Source: Ktedonobacteraceae bacterium (GTDB lineage: Bacteria; Chloroflexota; Ktedonobacteria; Ktedonobacterales; Ktedonobacteraceae). Taken from it: DNA of 64,000 nt. The DNA lies in NCBI GenBank assembly GCA_035653615.1, contig DASRBN010000022.1, positions 1 to 64,000 of the forward strand. The letters are read 5' to 3'. The notes under the pieces are model-generated. The model was not told where the DNA came from. It saw nothing but the letters and a program-made list of their open reading frames with translations, and ran no database searches. Each line of letters starts with the position of its first letter. Within the stretch, counting starts at the first letter, position 1. This document shows positions 62,184-64,000 of this stretch, one piece after another. Both the position numbers and the translations under genes were made by a program.

Positions 62184-62783
62184 GTGAGAAAATTTCTCTT
62201 GCCCATACCCCACCAGTTTGGTAAAAGACATACACTATTGCCAGCTACTGCAAGCCTTTTGAGTATCTGTATACTATTTCTGTCAAGCGGAAAAGTGTTG
62301 GCATACAATTTGGAGGGTCCTAAATGGGCTGGTCAACCAGCACCAGGTCATTGCTGTGCATACATTTACGTGCAGCGAGGACCTGCTACCACCTATGACC
62401 AGACGGCCTATACAAACGCTATTGCCGCCTGGAATAATGATGATCGTGCTTTAATCTTCTTTGCTTCGGGAGCAGGAATGGGTTATACTACTGACACATA
62501 CAATAGTGGTACATCGCTGGACGGTTGGACCAACTATGGGTCCAGCAACGGCTATTTCACCTACGCCAACACTTATCTAAACTATTACTTCACAGGAGAT
62601 ACGAAAAACTATCCGGACGGGAGAATACAGGGTATAGCAGTACATGAACTGGGTCACAGCGTGGGTTTAGCTCACGCAAGTGGTTGTGTTATCATGGTTG
62701 CTGCCTCCTACACACGCTGGTACACATGTGGAATTGATACTCCACAGACTGATGACGAAAACGGGATAAATGCACTCTATTAG
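62184..62783 (+). CDS. Secreted matrixin-like zinc metalloprotease
   Basis: A 199-residue protein starting at GTG 62184, five bases after AAGGAGG (62172-62178). A signal peptide ends near KVLAYN. The zinc-binding motif HELGHSVGLAH (His about 154) has the HExxHxxGxxH form of metzincins, with a possible Met-turn in VIMVAASY. The domain before it is aromatic and Gly/Ser-rich. Length and motif match small bacterial matrixin-like secreted proteases. An ATG at 62139 is in frame but has a weak site. Confidence 0.85.
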   Translation: MRKFLLPIPHQFGKRHTLLPATASLLSICILFLSSGKVLAYNLEGPKWAGQPAPGHCCAYIYVQRGPATTYDQTAYTNAIAAWNNDDRALIFFASGAGMGYTTDTYNSGTSLDGWTNYGSSNGYFTYANTYLNYYFTGDTKNYPDGRIQGIAVHELGHSVGLAHASGCVIMVAASYTRWYTCGIDTPQTDDENGINALY

Positions 62784-62875
62784 GATGGAGTGCTGATCTG
62801 TTTCGTTTTCAAGCAAGCAATGGTTTTCTTCAACAGAAGTAGGCAGAAAGGCATGAAGAGAAAGGAAAGGTCACA

Positions 62876-63484
62876 ATGAAAAAAGGATATCTGAAGCCAA
62901 CCTTTCCGGTAAAGAACCGGATATTCAGACGTGTGAGTATCGTGTTACTTAGCGGCTTTGCAATTTGGGGAACACTGCTCCTGAGTGGATGTACATCAGC
63001 CTCACAACCAGCACAGGGACAAAAGATGACAACCGTTACTATTTATCCAAGTTGGTCGAGGCTGTATCAGGATTTAAAAAGCCTCAAGCACGACTCAGAT
63101 GTTGCGGTGAGCGGAACTATTATGGGTATCTCGAAAACGATTCCATCACCGAGTCTTGTGATGACCGATTTTACCTTTCAGATTCAGAAAATTCTGTGGG
63201 ACCCACACAAAAGGATTAATAGTACAAGCATCATTGTTCAACAGGAGGGGGGAGTGACGAACAATACGCGCTACGTTGCCGAAGATGACCCGTTGTTCCA
63301 GGTGGGCGAAGAGGCAGTACTCTTTCTCCATGAGTTCAGCCCTGGCAATTACTATGTTGTGGGAGGCCCAACGGGAAGATTCCTTATTCGAGGAGAGGTA
63401 GTTAAACCCATCAACAACGAAGGGCTATCTCTGCCGTCTAACCTTTCTGAGAGTACCTTCTATACCGAGATTCAAAATTCCTAA
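62876..63484 (+). CDS. Lipoprotein of unknown function
   Basis: A 202-residue protein with a signal peptide and lipobox LLSGC (Cys about 39). The mature part is beta-rich (VAVSGTIMGISKTI, FTFQIQKILWDPH, EEAVLFLHEFSPGNYYVVGG). AAAGGAAAGG precedes the ATG. It is 92 bases after the secreted protease gene, so an envelope-associated pair is possible; no known family is recognised. Confidence 0.75.
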   Translation: MKKGYLKPTFPVKNRIFRRVSIVLLSGFAIWGTLLLSGCTSASQPAQGQKMTTVTIYPSWSRLYQDLKSLKHDSDVAVSGTIMGISKTIPSPSLVMTDFTFQIQKILWDPHKRINSTSIIVQQEGGVTNNTRYVAEDDPLFQVGEEAVLFLHEFSPGNYYVVGGPTGRFLIRGEVVKPINNEGLSLPSNLSESTFYTEIQNS

Positions 63485-63580
63485 AAATGATGTTGCTCTT
63501 TCCCGCCTTTTGTGAGGGATAGTATATTCAACGGCTTTGGGCATAGAAACCGCTCCCAATATGTTATAATCTGTAGCAGT

Positions 63581-63676
63581 ATGAAATCATTACCACTTAC
63601 CTCAACCGCATATATCTCCGGGGTGCGACCCGAACATCGCGCCACCGTCGAACGCTACCTGCTCGCCGCCGGGTAG
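63581..63676 (+). CDS. Short open frame (31 codons), possible gene remnant
   Basis: ATG 63581 lies eleven bases after TATAAT (63565-63570), so a transcript could be nearly leaderless. The short product (MKSLPLTSTAYISGVRPEH, then RATVERYLLAAG) ends at TAG 63674-63676, after which the frame stays open for another 35 codons. This is the only protein-like frame in the gene-free stretch 63485-63873. A remnant of a larger gene is as likely as a real small protein. Confidence 0.25.
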   Translation: MKSLPLTSTAYISGVRPEHRATVERYLLAAG

Positions 63677-63873
63677 CGACGCCTCGTCATACGCTCCAAC
63701 ATCTGTAGAAGCTCGCGGTATAAGAGCCTACCTGCATATTTTGCCGTTACTTTGCACCATTTCATCCGTCCCAACGTGTCTTAAAATGTGATACCATGAT
63801 GTACGAGGGTCACAAGCGCCATCATTCGCCGGTGCGCCTTGTTGGGGGATGAGGAGATTTTGGGAGAACCACA

Positions 63874-64000
63874 CATGGACTTGATGAATAAACTTGCCAG
63901 CCTGGCACAACGCTATGAAGAACTGAATACGCTTATGTCGCAACCCGAAGTACTCGAAGATATTTCGCAGTTGCAGCGATATGGCCGCGAACGCGCCGAA
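63874..64000 (+). CDS. prfA: Peptide chain release factor 1 (N-terminus, runs off the window)
   Basis: 42 codons are visible. The N-terminal helix MDLMNKLASLAQRYEELNTL and PEVLEDISQLQ match the start of RF1, which releases peptides at UAA and UAG codons. GGGAGA lies upstream of the ATG at 63874; an in-frame ATG follows at 63883. The GGQ domain lies outside. RF2 starts differ, and no programmed frameshift site is expected here. Confidence 0.8.

Overview
The window is bacterial chromosome of about 52-56% G+C that I attribute, with moderate confidence, to a Ktedonobacteria-like member of the Chloroflexota. The reasons are a PknB-type kinase with an Ala/Thr-rich juxtamembrane linker and a secreted beta-sandwich domain, several paralogues of that secreted domain, a MoxR/DUF58/vWA cluster, MenA, a fused EcfA and a PATAN-roadblock response regulator. 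I recognise no rRNA, tRNA, CRISPR array or complete insertion sequence; one partial gene at the left edge may be a transposase.

Layout. 0-1.4 kb: possible transposase edge and a broken Mrr-like nuclease. 1.8-6.7 kb: two cyclic amidohydrolases flanking a transmembrane Ser/Thr kinase. 6.9-8.8 kb: SDR and MenA. 8.8-22.3 kb: a long minus-strand cluster (secreted GATase-like protein, ABC ATPase, ABC permease, Gln/Gly-rich membrane protein, MoxR, DUF58, two vWA membrane proteins). 22.6-26.7 kb: ECF transporter (EcfT, fused EcfA-EcfA, S component) and RpiA. 26.9-32.8 kb: receiver-PATAN-roadblock protein, a 39-residue membrane protein, PspA, flotillin, an NfeD-like protein and a small membrane protein. 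32.9-38.5 kb: XRE regulator, GT2 glycosyltransferase, penicillin acylase and CysS with a structured leader. 39-44 kb: MetH, HicB-like protein and a VapBC-type pair. 44-47 kb: small accessory genes. 47-51.6 kb: mutS-mutL. 51.6-59.8 kb: quinone reductase, cupredoxin, three tandem membrane proteins sharing the kinase's ectodomain, a SufT-like protein, nucleoside hydrolase and Uma2. 60-63.5 kb: little-characterised genes including a secreted matrixin-like protease and a lipoprotein. 63.9 kb: start of prfA.

Main themes. (1) Four membrane proteins share one secreted domain with two conserved cysteines, but each carries a different cytoplasmic module: kinase, DnaJ-C-like domain, zinc ribbon or a short Pro-rich tail. 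This is the best candidate for an undescribed modular system here. (2) The 8.8-22.3 kb cluster joins a Gld-like ABC exporter to a MoxR/vWA machine. (3) The cysS leader has three short segments that allow two mutually exclusive pairings. (4) Two families of short palindromic repeats lie between genes; one supplies the stop codon of two genes. (5) Three nuclease-family genes (Mrr, VapC, Uma2) are broken or lack an expected catalytic residue. All family names come from motif recognition by eye; no database search was run.
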